NCBI GenBank assembly: GCA_002435745.1
Contig: DIWT01000016.1
Span: 1 to 20,526, forward strand
Direction: 5' to 3'
Origin: a bacterium UBP15_UBA6099
GTDB lineage: Bacteria > UBP15 > UBA6099
DNA length: 20,526 nucleotides
Below are positions 1 through 7,993 of the stretch, in pieces. The notes below the pieces were generated by a model. The model did not search any database. It saw only the letters and a program-made list of their open reading frames with translations, and was not told the DNA's origin. Made by a program: the position numbers and the translations under genes. Position 1 is the stretch's first letter. Every line of letters begins with the position of its first letter.

Positions 1-1032
1 ATGGTATGTCGTGAATTCTCCCCCTGAAAACAAAACTACAGCCGCAAATATGGGAATCGGAAAAACACACAATATGTACAGCAATAATCTCTTACATTCC
101 GACATCTTTCTTCCCCTGCCCATCCTCCATATAACCCACAATATGAATACCATGATGAAATTCAAAACCGCAAGCCATAATTTGCCGTCGAATTGAACAA
201 GCAAATACTCTGCCGCTTTGCTTGCGTATGAAGCCCAATCTCTCGTCCAAGGCATTCTCCTGTCAAAAACGCCGATCAAATATGTCACGCTCATGGTTTT
301 TGAGGTGTAAAACAAGATTATCGCAGGTATCGCTCCCAAAATAAAAACAGCAAAACCTTTTATTGTGGTAAAAAGAGAAAACCTTGTTTTAGAGCCTTCC
401 GCAGGCGTGTAAAATACGTATGTTAATATGCAAAGAGCGGTAAACATGACGCTCGATAAATTCAAAATAAGACCAAAGCCGGCAACAAACATCATCGCAT
501 AATAATTAATAGGCTTTTTTGTAATATAGGCATTATAAAACTGAAACATTATGAAACAACCCACAACTAAGCCTAGAATATGGCTTCCGACTGCGTCCAA
601 TGTGTGATTAACAAACGCCGAAGAGACGAAAAAAAACGATACGATCAAATACCAAACCCCGCTGCCAAATCCCGCCCGGCGAAGAAGCGATACCATCACC
701 GCGAGAGCCCCGAATGAAAGCATAAACGGCGTCATCGCTACCGACAATCTGCTCAAGCCCATAACCCATACCGGAACGACAGTCAGAATCCCTACTGCTA
801 TTATAGAATTCTCATAATATTCTGGCGTGTATTGCGAGATGGGAAATGCAAAACCGTTAGTCAAAATTTCTCTGGCAACCGCTCCCGTATGACATCCCTC
901 AATTCCAACAGGATTTGCGATATCGACATGAAGCATGAAAGATCTCAAAAAATAAGCGCAAAAAAGGACTATCCATGCTGCTAACGACAACAGCCAAGGT
1001 TTAAGGCGAGATCCAGAGCTATGAACCCTCAT
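1..1032 (-). CDS. Polytopic membrane protein, possibly GT-C glycosyltransferase-like; C-terminus lost at window edge
   Basis: An uninterrupted reading frame of 344 codons runs from an ATG at 1032 to base 1, so the gene is cut by the window edge and has no visible stop. The product begins MRVHSSGSRLKPW and is dominated by hydrophobic stretches. I count about nine or ten likely membrane segments, the first at residues 12-30. A polar loop of about 40 residues follows, with an Asp at 37 and a Glu near 45. That layout, one helix then an acidic extracytoplasmic loop then many helices, resembles GT-C enzymes that use polyprenyl-phosphate sugars, but I see no decisive motif. An in-frame TGA lies six codons upstream, so this ATG is the only usual start; AGAGGA directly abuts it, closer than a normal ribosome binding site. 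It is the most AT-rich gene of the window. The coding call is firm, the function is not. Confidence 0.75.
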   Translation of the reverse strand, partial: MRVHSSGSRLKPWLLSLAAWIVLFCAYFLRSFMLHVDIANPVGIEGCHTGAVAREILTNGFAFPISQYTPEYYENSIIAVGILTVVPVWVMGLSRLSVAMTPFMLSFGALAVMVSLLRRAGFGSGVWYLIVSFFFVSSAFVNHTLDAVGSHILGLVVGCFIMFQFYNAYITKKPINYYAMMFVAGFGLILNLSSVMFTALCILTYVFYTPAEGSKTRFSLFTTIKGFAVFILGAIPAIILFYTSKTMSVTYLIGVFDRRMPWTRDWASYASKAAEYLLVQFDGKLWLAVLNFIMVFILWVIWRMGRGRKMSECKRLLLYILCVFPIPIFAAVVLFSGGEFTTYH

Positions 1033-1248
1033 TCCTCTGACAATAACTCATAACCACCTCTTTTTCAACAACGATAGATGCGCGCTGTTCCTCTAGATCT
1101 CTAATCGGGTTTCTTAATCCTTAACGCTTCCAAGAAAAGATATGCTAAATGTCTGAGCGGCAAGAAATCAGAATCATCAAATTTCTATATGAAACAACTA
1201 AGCTCCGCTTGAAGAAAAGACAGGCAACCCCTTTCGATAACTCACATT

Positions 1249-1276
1249 ATTATACTGCGGCCTATTTATTGGTCCA
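1249..1276 (-). promoter_or_regulatory. Possible sigma70 promoter for the left-edge membrane gene
   Basis: Read on the minus strand, a perfect TATAAT (1254-1249) lies 16 bases downstream of TGGACC (1276-1271), a 4/6 match to TTGACA. Transcription would start near 1242 and leave a leader of about 210 nt before the ATG at 1032. The -10 box sits just beyond the hairpin end of repeat copy A, so the repeat directly abuts the promoter. The -35 box is weak. Confidence 0.35.
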
Positions 1277-1293
1277 CATCCAAGGGCCATTAC

Positions 1294-1470
1294 CCCGCAT
1301 TTTTCACCAATGCGGGCCGAAATCGAATAAAAAGATGATATACGAGGCGAATCGAGGGAGAACGAGGGATCATACTGTTTCGCATGCGACCGAGTTCGAG
1401 TCGATGATTCAAAGACTTAGATCGCCCTTTATTCGATTCCCCGGATTTTTCCCGTGAAAAATCCGGGTTA
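1294..1470 (+). repeat. Structured dispersed repeat, copy A (~176 bp)
   Basis: This stretch recurs at 11811-11978 in the same orientation with long identical runs and one gap of a few bases. It opens with a hairpin (CCCGCATT, 7-base loop, AATGCGGG; 1294-1316). It closes with a perfect 12-bp hairpin (CCCGGATTTTTC / GAAAAATCCGGG, 4-base loop; 1440-1467). Between them an 11-bp inverted repeat, AATCGAATAAA at 1321-1331 and TTTATTCGATT at 1428-1438, encloses a central domain with the palindrome TCGCATGCGA. No open frame is shared by both copies. It could be a MITE-like non-autonomous element or a structured RNA; terminal inverted repeats with a target duplication were not seen, so the class is open. 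Confidence 0.8.
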
Positions 1471-1577
1471 TGGCCACACGGCGACGAAATGACGCCATTT
1501 AAAGTTGCTTTTTTAGCTGTGCTTTTCACGACAGCTACAGCATCATAGTTTAGCGCGCTTAGGATATGTCAAAGCGA

Positions 1578-3782
1578 TCACATATTCTGCGTGTCGCATA
1601 TCAATATCCTTTTGTATGTCGCGTTTCCGAACTTCTCGAAAGTAAACAAAAAATGAGTCAGTCCGGGTTTACGTTCGACATTGTAGACGGGTTTGTTTCT
1701 GTCGTCGTTTTCCGGAGGATATGATATTTTGCTTTCATTCTCATGGAGAACCAGTTCGGCGCTATCGTCCGTTTGTTCGAGTTCGAATACAATGCGAGCT
1801 TCTCCAATTTCCGGCGCAACAAAAAACAACAGATTCATTTGTTCGGTTATATGTCGGGAATCGCTTCCCACCCTGACATCAGGTTCGGCTCCTCTTACGA
1901 AATAATAGTCGTTTTCGCCTGCCGTGATGTCGAAGCATCCGTCATCTTTAAATTCCACCGGCTCCGGCTTCATCGCATAAAGGCTAACCGTAACACCGTC
2001 GAACCGCTTGGTTTCAAGCAGAAGGCCTTTTTTCAACGCGTTTCTGATATCCTTTTCGTGCTTTCCGGAAAAATCTGGAAAAGCTCCAAGAAACCTAGTG
2101 TCGTTGTCGAAATGCCAAACCCGGCCGATGTAGTTGTTCTTCAACAATGCTTCGTGCGATGTTATTGATAGAGGCGCGATATTCATCATAATCACATTCA
2201 GATCTTTCCCGCCGACTATTCTAAGAGCTGCCCATTGATTGTAATTCCTAATAAATGCCTCCTCTCTGCTATCTCCGCCGAGATAAACAAGAGAGGCTTG
2301 AAAGGGCTGTCCTTTTTGCGACAGAAAATGAGTGTGATATTCATTGTGGAAATATATGTTTCCGGGAATAATACCGTCGTATTCGCGGACATTCCCGTAA
2401 ACATGCCGCATCGCCGATGTCATGTCGGGCGACCTAAGCCTGCCGAAAAGCCCGGGAAGATTGGCCGCGAAAACAATCATGGCAATAAAACAAAAGACCG
2501 AGCGGGAAAACCCCTTTCCCGCCGAGAACAAGCGGCCTATGGCGTCGAGCGCGAAAAACGCGTTATAGACGAAGAAAAAACTCATCATCTGCAGATGTCT
2601 GTACGACATCGGATAGCCATCGAACCGGCTGTGGTTCAAAGCGTTGGTAATAGTCAAAACGGAACACGCCGCCACCCCCAATAAAACAAACATCGCTCCG
2701 TTTGAACCGCGCGCTGTCAGTCCGACCGCCCCGGCGAAAAAAAGAACTCCGATAACCGCCGCAGTGACGGCATTGTCCGACACGAACGACATGAACAGAT
2801 TCGGCATCACTTTCAAACAGTATGACAGAAACTCGGCGTTCCCCCCCGGGAACATTTGATAAACGCCCAACCTCGCCGTGGAAGGGGCTGAAATCAAGTC
2901 GATTTCCGTCCTGAATACGACAAGATGCGAAAGATTGAAGAGGCACGATCCCGTCGCCGAAACCGCCACGGCGAAAAACAACCAGCCCGCCCCCTTCAGA
3001 TTTCTTGCCATCTTGCGCGCGTCCAGCGCGGCCGCCGCAAAAAAAGCCGCTATCCCATAAAATGTCAGCACATGAAAAAACGGCAGCAGAAAAACCGAAA
3101 CGACCATTGCCGCCGCGCTCTTTCTCGATCCGGTTTCGCGGAATATACTATATGCATACACAAGCGCTATGAATAAAAACGCGACAATCCAATAAGGCGA
3201 AAACCTGTAAACGCTATAAACCGACATCGGCGACATGACAAAAGCCGCTGTCCCAAACATAGCCGAATAGCGGTTTACATTTCTTGACAGAAGATTAAAA
3301 GCCAGAGGAGCCGAGGCCGTCATCGCCGCAAGGTTGATAATTATGTATGCGTCTCGCGAGCCGCCGAGCAGTTCTCTTATCAGCCAGCTTATCAACATAT
3401 AGCCCGGCCTGTGAATATTAGACAGGTATGCCCGGTTCGCAAAAATATCGGTTAATCCTGCGAACTCTCCTTCATAATAATACGCGAAATCCATATACTC
3501 ATAGGCAACCATCCCTCGAACTAGAAATAACAACAACGAGAAAACGGCGGCAAATGAAAAAACATATCTCGCTCGCGAGATATCATGTCTTGAAACATTC
3601 TTTTTTCGGATGTCCGCAGGCTTTGACTTCGCGATAATCGCGACGGCTATCGCCAACGCGAACAGACTCGCCGCAAACGACACCGCGCCCAGAACTTCGA
3701 AAAGGCGACCTCTCTCAGTCGCGGCGAATAGCTCGTACAGGTAGCCCTGCGCGTCCATTATGTAATTAACTTTTTCGTACAC
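1578..3782 (-). CDS. Large GT-C-like membrane protein with C-terminal soluble domain
   Basis: A protein of 734 residues. The first ~450 residues hold roughly ten to twelve hydrophobic helices; the last ~280 are soluble and probably extracytoplasmic. After the second helix, an acidic loop (EYMDFAYYYEGEF, about residues 95-107) precedes HRPGYMLISWL (124-134). This is the arrangement of GT-C glycosyltransferases of the ArnT/PMT type, where loop acidic residues take part in catalysis. I infer transfer of a sugar or similar group from a lipid carrier at the periplasmic face. The start is a GTG at 3782, chosen because AGAGG lies about six bases upstream and only 8 nt separate it from the preceding stop; the ATG at residue 9 lacks a binding site. 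It is the last gene of the coupled U32 unit. The membrane nature is sure; the enzyme class is moderately sure. Confidence 0.75.
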   Translation of the reverse strand: MYEKVNYIMDAQGYLYELFAATERGRLFEVLGAVSFAASLFALAIAVAIIAKSKPADIRKKNVSRHDISRARYVFSFAAVFSLLLFLVRGMVAYEYMDFAYYYEGEFAGLTDIFANRAYLSNIHRPGYMLISWLIRELLGGSRDAYIIINLAAMTASAPLAFNLLSRNVNRYSAMFGTAAFVMSPMSVYSVYRFSPYWIVAFLFIALVYAYSIFRETGSRKSAAAMVVSVFLLPFFHVLTFYGIAAFFAAAALDARKMARNLKGAGWLFFAVAVSATGSCLFNLSHLVVFRTEIDLISAPSTARLGVYQMFPGGNAEFLSYCLKVMPNLFMSFVSDNAVTAAVIGVLFFAGAVGLTARGSNGAMFVLLGVAACSVLTITNALNHSRFDGYPMSYRHLQMMSFFFVYNAFFALDAIGRLFSAGKGFSRSVFCFIAMIVFAANLPGLFGRLRSPDMTSAMRHVYGNVREYDGIIPGNIYFHNEYHTHFLSQKGQPFQASLVYLGGDSREEAFIRNYNQWAALRIVGGKDLNVIMMNIAPLSITSHEALLKNNYIGRVWHFDNDTRFLGAFPDFSGKHEKDIRNALKKGLLLETKRFDGVTVSLYAMKPEPVEFKDDGCFDITAGENDYYFVRGAEPDVRVGSDSRHITEQMNLLFFVAPEIGEARIVFELEQTDDSAELVLHENESKISYPPENDDRNKPVYNVERKPGLTHFLFTFEKFGNATYKRILICDTQNM

Positions 3783-3790
3783 CCGAGCCT

Positions 3791-4012
3791 CTAATACTTC
3801 TCATCGAAAACAACCGTCAACCCCGGAGATCTCATTTGCGCATTCAAACCCCGCCGCATAAAAACGCGCCACGCCATCCGCCGGGTCTCCGCCTCGGCGA
3901 TATAAACCAGCTTGTCAATCGTCAGAGCGTTCATCGTTGTTATAGCTCCGGAAGGAATCAGCCAATCGTCCGAATGACCGCGAGGATGTAAAGCGTTTTT
4001 AGGCTGTTTCAT
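3791..4012 (-). CDS. 73-residue protein translationally coupled to the U32-methyltransferase gene
   Basis: The start ATG overlaps the stop of the upstream gene as ATGA (4012-4009), and the next gene starts 8 nt after its TAG, so it sits tightly inside the unit. A longer frame from 4078 would overlap the upstream gene by 70 bases and is less likely. The 73-residue product (MKQPKNALHPRGHSDDW...) is basic, has no signal peptide or membrane helix, contains no Cys, and has an Arg-rich middle (ETRRMAWRVFMRRG) that could form an amphipathic helix. I do not recognise the family. It could be a carrier or adaptor for the U32 and radical-SAM enzymes, or less likely a peptide substrate for them. Existence is supported by the coupling; function is unknown. 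Confidence 0.6.
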   Translation of the reverse strand: MKQPKNALHPRGHSDDWLIPSGAITTMNALTIDKLVYIAEAETRRMAWRVFMRRGLNAQMRSPGLTVVFDEKY

Positions 4013-5388
4013 TTTCTCTTCATTGCCGCAAACATCATGCTCAATCGCGTGCGTCTCTCCGCCTTCTTTTCCACGCAATCGAACAACCCTTCAGCGGCTT
4101 TCTCAATATCGCCGGCGGAAACCGACCATTCGGGAATCTGTCCTTCCACATAGAAAGCCGGAAGCGGGGACTCCTTTCCCGTCCACGCGCACAGAATCAA
4201 AATTCCTCCCGGCTTGATAATCCTTCCCGCCGCCTCGAAATATTCCCTTCTTCGCCAAGGAGGGATTGAATGCAAACACCCGTAATCGACCGCCATGTCG
4301 AAAAATCCGTCATATCCGTTGAGATCCAGAATGTCGCCGCAAATAAATTTTCCCGCTTTGTTTTCGCCAGCCCTCTCAAGCGCCTTCGAAGCTATGTCAA
4401 TTCCATAATAGTCTAGGTCTGCGAACAACTCGGAATGCCTTCCTTCTCCGCATCCTATGTCTAACACATTGCGGATTCCGCCCGACGCCGACTTAAGCGC
4501 TTCCGCGACCATTCCGGCGAGCGTTTCGTCAGGCTCGTCGCCCCACAACTCGCTCTGTTCTTTGACCTCGAACAGCCTGTTCCAATCAAGAAACAGCGGC
4601 TCGCCGCGTGTGAAATTGTGGTTCGGAAACACAGGCATGTACACCAGCCTGTCTATCAGGCCGTCGGCCGAGCCGACGGTCATCCGGTCGTTTGCGTAGT
4701 ATTGCGCGTTGCCTTGCATGAATATTTCCGCCCCTAGGTTATGAATCGCGATGTTCTCTCCGGAGCAACTTACAGGACAATCGTCTATCGTCCTGAACTT
4801 GAAATTGCCCTCCGCCATGTTTGCGAAGTAGCATTTTCTCGTCGCCGCGCAACACACGTGCGGATAATACAGCGAGTATTTCATTTTGAAATCGCTGTCG
4901 AGGCGCAATCCCTGAAAAACATTGTCCAGCTCCGCCCTTCCCGCTCCCAGAGCGGAAAGCAATTCGAGATATTCACTTTGAAGATTGTTTTCCATAAAAT
5001 AATCGGAGAACGGCTCGCCTTTGAAGCCGAGCCTAGGGTCTTTTTTCGCCTTGCAGAGCAACCTTCCATGAACAGGGATTTTGCCGGCTGCTCGGATCGC
5101 TTGCAACAAGCCCCAGTCGTTAAACACAACCTCGGCGCTTTCGGGGAGCGCCTCTATCAGGCGTTCGCATTTTTCAATGCATCTCTCAGAACACGGAGGC
5201 GTCACAAGCGTGAACCCCGCTCCGGCTCTTCCGGCAAACTCCAGCGTCTTCTCAAGCTGCTCCTCTGTCGGAAGCAGAAACTCGCAGAACTCGTTTCCGA
5301 AATAAATCCTGTCGAATCTGGAATTGTGAAAATACTTCAAGTCGGCGGGATCGGAAATATAAAAGGCGCGCTCCATCCGGGTTTTCAT
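4009..5388 (-). CDS. Fusion of U32-type Fe-S domain and SAM-dependent methyltransferase
   Basis: 459 residues in two parts. Residues 1-~270 resemble the U32 'peptidase' fold (TIM-barrel repeats such as RFDRIYFGNEFCEFLLP). They carry a cysteine cluster, C179, C180, C186, C204 and C208 (CPVSC), in the region where U32 proteins such as UbiU/UbiV and RlhA bind a 4Fe-4S cluster. Residues ~285-459 are a class I methyltransferase: motif I VLDIGCGEGRH (308-318), an acidic second strand GIDIASKAL (329-337) and CGDILDL (350-356), then IIKPGGILILC. Known U32 proteins act mainly in oxygen-independent hydroxylation of quinones or RNA or in proteolysis. A methyltransferase fused behind suggests hydroxylation followed by O-methylation of one substrate, which is inference. 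The start overlaps the upstream stop as ATGA, so translation is coupled; it is also coupled to the small gene downstream. Confidence 0.8.
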   Translation of the reverse strand: MKTRMERAFYISDPADLKYFHNSRFDRIYFGNEFCEFLLPTEEQLEKTLEFAGRAGAGFTLVTPPCSERCIEKCERLIEALPESAEVVFNDWGLLQAIRAAGKIPVHGRLLCKAKKDPRLGFKGEPFSDYFMENNLQSEYLELLSALGAGRAELDNVFQGLRLDSDFKMKYSLYYPHVCCAATRKCYFANMAEGNFKFRTIDDCPVSCSGENIAIHNLGAEIFMQGNAQYYANDRMTVGSADGLIDRLVYMPVFPNHNFTRGEPLFLDWNRLFEVKEQSELWGDEPDETLAGMVAEALKSASGGIRNVLDIGCGEGRHSELFADLDYYGIDIASKALERAGENKAGKFICGDILDLNGYDGFFDMAVDYGCLHSIPPWRRREYFEAAGRIIKPGGILILCAWTGKESPLPAFYVEGQIPEWSVSAGDIEKAAEGLFDCVEKKAERRTRLSMMFAAMKRK

Positions 5389-6410
5389 CGATTGCCGCCG
5401 CCTTCCCCTGAAATATCTTCCGACAAGCTGTCATAAGATAGCGAAGATGTCCATTTGACCACTCCCTGAACCATCTGCGGTCGCGCAGGCTCTCCGGTGA
5501 CATTTAAGTCAGGTTTTCGCCTGACGCTGTAATAACACTTCCTTCCGCATCGCTCTCCGAATACTTCCTTGTGCGACTCGGCGCATTTCCTCCCGTATTC
5601 CTCCTCGCTCTCGCTCCCATTGATAAATTCAACCACGCTTTTAAGAAATCTTATGTCCTTTAAAATCAGATCTCCCCCTAGTCCTCTGCCCGCTATCTTT
5701 AAAACAAAATCTTTCATGTCTCTCAACGAATAAAGCGCGCACACTCCGCACGAGTCCATCGAATATCCGAATCCGGCCGGCAAATGATTGTACAACGTCG
5801 CCTGCCTGCACATATTCGGCGATTCCTCTCCGGGGAAATGGCAATACGAACAGACTCCTTCCAAATAGGGACATTCTTCATTGGTCACTATCAACTCATA
5901 ACCGCAGTCCGTCGGACTGCTTGCGATTTTCGCTATTTCGTCCGGTGAAAGCTGTCTGGGGAGCGCTATCCTGTCCGCGCCCAGCCCCCTGTAAAACGCC
6001 GCTGATTTGACGTTCATCACATGGGCAGTCGAGCTTAGAACGATAAAAAGTCCGCTGTCAGCTTTTTTTAGTTTAATTATTAGATTTATATCGGAAACTA
6101 TGAATCCGAAAACTCCGCCCGCCGACAACTTCTTAACATCATCGATTAGCGCGTCATGCCAGCTTTCCGGATAAAATAGTTCGTTTATCGCCACAAAAGT
6201 CTTAGCGCCTATTCTCCCTGCATTCTCGCAAACAGCAAGAGCCGATTCCACCGAATCAAAATTGGTCAGCCCTCCGAACCGGCGATTAAAACAATCTTCC
6301 TTAGAAATTCCCGCGTTGCGATAACCCAGATAAAACTCCTCTGCCCCGGCCGCCGCGAACACATTAAGCATTGAAGCCGTCTTCTGATTCAATGGACAAT
6401 GGATAATCAT
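5385..6410 (-). CDS. U32 family protein (peptidase U32 / Fe-S hydroxylase-like)
   Basis: 341 residues starting MIIHCPLNQ. The family's typical pieces are visible: AGAEEFYLGYRNAG (21-34), GGLTNFDSVESAL, a strand-helix series through FGFIVSDINLI, and ALPRQLSPDEIAKI (149-162), close to the U32 signature around 'R.LS..EI'. Cysteines at 180, 187, 190, 201, 221 and 224 could ligate a 4Fe-4S cluster; there are more than in RlhA-like proteins. The ATG at 6410 is preferred over an upstream TTG at 6440 because GGAGAAGG precedes it at good spacing. The stop overlaps the start of the U32-methyltransferase gene (ATGA), so the two U32 chains are probably made in equal amounts, as UbiU and UbiV are for their heterodimer. 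The 139-bp gap upstream holds a TACAAT at about 6503 but no good -35 box. Confidence 0.82.
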   Translation of the reverse strand: MIIHCPLNQKTASMLNVFAAAGAEEFYLGYRNAGISKEDCFNRRFGGLTNFDSVESALAVCENAGRIGAKTFVAINELFYPESWHDALIDDVKKLSAGGVFGFIVSDINLIIKLKKADSGLFIVLSSTAHVMNVKSAAFYRGLGADRIALPRQLSPDEIAKIASSPTDCGYELIVTNEECPYLEGVCSYCHFPGEESPNMCRQATLYNHLPAGFGYSMDSCGVCALYSLRDMKDFVLKIAGRGLGGDLILKDIRFLKSVVEFINGSESEEEYGRKCAESHKEVFGERCGRKCYYSVRRKPDLNVTGEPARPQMVQGVVKWTSSLSYDSLSEDISGEGGGNR

Positions 6411-6549
6411 TTTCCTTCTCCGCCCTATTCCGAACGACAAACGCGGATTGCCATCCGGCCATCAATCCACCGCGTCCATTCCCACAAAATCCATTGTATC
6501 AAAAACGCATTGCGAGCGAAACAAAAAAAACGGACAACCATCGATCAAT

Positions 6550-7926
6550 CTATGGCTGCGTCGCCTTTCTATTCGCTCGATCTCGTCTTGCTTCGGGCAT
6601 AAACAGAATATACCGGACAGCCTCGGCGAAAGAAGCAAGGCTTGTTTTCCATTTTGTTTTCTTCATCAGAAAGAGAACTTTGCTCGGCCTCATGTAGAAC
6701 AAAGCGTACGCAAGCCTCGCGACAAAACCGGCGGTAGAGGAAGCCTCTCTCGCCACGCCTTCGCTCTCTCTAAGCTTCGAGCCCGGTCTTGAGGCGAAAA
6801 CATTGAAAGAAGCGTATCCGGGATCGAGCCTAACCGCCGCGATCGCGGTCGAAAACGCGCTCTTTGCGCTCTCTCCGGGCAAGCCCAGTATGAAATGCGC
6901 CCCTGCTGCTATTCCTTTCTTTTTCATCACGTTGAATATCTCCCGGGCGCGCGCAATGTCCACATTCTTGCCCATTCTACGACCAAGTTCAGCGTCAGCG
7001 GTTTCTATCCCTATCTGGAGCAACCGGCATCCTGCTTCCGCGTACATCCCGATTCTCTGCTCGTCAAGCAAATCCAGCCTAGTGTAAGCGTGCCATGTCA
7101 ATCCCTTCGCCGCGTCTACGAGTTCCCGGCACAGTCTCTCTGTCCGCGCTTCGTCAACGCCGAAAGTCATATCTTTAAAAAAGATATGGCGCGCTCCTCG
7201 CGAACTCAGACTTGCGATTTCCTCCATCAAATTCTCATGGTTCCTGAAAGAGAAACCCAGTGAAGAAACTCCGCTGTTGCAAAACGCGCAGGAATAAGGG
7301 CAGCCGAACGAAGCCGACACGGTCTTGAACTCCGAAGGGATAAGAGGCATCTTGTAAGATAAGCTCTCGAACTTGTCGTGGCATGGAACGGGATAACTGA
7401 ATTCCTTCTTTTTGCGATTCCTCCTGAGCTTGATTTCTCCGTTTCTTCTGTAAGCCGACGAATCCGCGCTTTCGAAATCGTCTTCCGCAATCCGGAGAAT
7501 ATCGCTTGAAGTAAAATCAAAAAGAATCGCGTCAATATATGCGCGCTTATCGAGAAATTCCTCGGGCCGCTCAAGACACACGTCTCCTGAAACAATGATT
7601 TTCGCGCTTGTTTTGTTCTTTATATCCAACAGCAGATCGATGTCTGACTTGACCGAAAGAGAGCCGACTAGGCAGAAAACCGCCGTCGGGCGGAAATCCG
7701 ACGCCGCCTCGACGACTGATTCGCGCGACATACCTTTCGCCACCGCGTCTATAACAGCCACCGAACCGCTCTCGCCTAGAATCCCGCTCTGAACGAGTAG
7801 GTCTATCGGATGCCAAAGGTAGCCGGCTTTGGAAAAAGTGCAACAGTAATAATCCCTTAATATCTTGCGTTTGAATGGGGGATTCAGAAGGAGGAAGCGA
7901 TTTCTCTTGTCGAGGGCGAACGCCAT
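6550..7926 (-). CDS. BchE-class radical SAM protein with degenerate B12-binding-like N-domain
   Basis: 458 residues. The N-terminal ~180 residues follow the layout of cobalamin-binding-type domains (LLLNPPF at 12-18, SGSVAVIDAVAKG at 53-65, FRPTAVFCLVGSL), but the canonical DxHxxG has become DAVAKG without the His. The radical SAM core starts with CPYSCAFC at 209-216 (C209, C213, C216), which binds the 4Fe-4S cluster that cleaves SAM. FFKDMTFG follows at 249-256, then IGIETAD (305-311) and FILGLPGES. Members include BchE and many enzymes of lipid, tetrapyrrole and antibiotic tailoring. A strong AGGAGG six bases before the ATG fixes the start. It lies 67 nt below the secreted-protein gene and upstream of the U32 unit. 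Its substrate is unknown; shared context suggests the same product as the U32 proteins. Confidence 0.85.
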   Translation of the reverse strand: MAFALDKRNRFLLLNPPFKRKILRDYYCCTFSKAGYLWHPIDLLVQSGILGESGSVAVIDAVAKGMSRESVVEAASDFRPTAVFCLVGSLSVKSDIDLLLDIKNKTSAKIIVSGDVCLERPEEFLDKRAYIDAILFDFTSSDILRIAEDDFESADSSAYRRNGEIKLRRNRKKKEFSYPVPCHDKFESLSYKMPLIPSEFKTVSASFGCPYSCAFCNSGVSSLGFSFRNHENLMEEIASLSSRGARHIFFKDMTFGVDEARTERLCRELVDAAKGLTWHAYTRLDLLDEQRIGMYAEAGCRLLQIGIETADAELGRRMGKNVDIARAREIFNVMKKKGIAAGAHFILGLPGESAKSAFSTAIAAVRLDPGYASFNVFASRPGSKLRESEGVAREASSTAGFVARLAYALFYMRPSKVLFLMKKTKWKTSLASFAEAVRYILFMPEARRDRANRKATQP

Positions 7927-7993
7927 AAACCGCCTCCTGAGCGATCTCCTCGCGGGTTGAGATGCCGCCCGCAGGCCCGCTGATAAAATTCCG

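Larger units (their letters stand above)
1033..1577. other. 545-bp intergenic region holding repeat copy A and a possible promoter
   Basis: No convincing gene lies between the two membrane-protein genes. The stretch holds repeat copy A (1294-1470) and a possible minus-strand promoter at 1249-1276. A small hairpin at about 1515-1540 (AGCTGT/ACAGCT arms) is not followed by a T-run on the minus strand and so does not look like a terminator. The short frames here overlap the repeat and have no ribosome binding site or recognisable protein pattern. Confidence 0.6.

Noticed and set aside
1149..1529. Short open frames on both strands (102 and 79 residues)
   Set aside because: They run through repeat copy A and its hairpins, are not kept in copy B and have no binding site or protein-like pattern.
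3791..4078. 95-residue version of the small gene
   Set aside because: It would overlap the methyltransferase end by 70 bases; the ATGA-coupled 73-residue start at 4012 is more economical.
5385..6440. Longer start (TTG at 6440) for the U32 gene
   Set aside because: The ATG at 6410 has a well-spaced GGAGAAGG and begins at the usual U32 N-terminus.
6523..6555. Terminator after the BchE-class radical-SAM gene
   Set aside because: A run of eight T on the minus strand follows an imperfect stem with almost no loop and a 7-base gap; this is not a credible intrinsic terminator.
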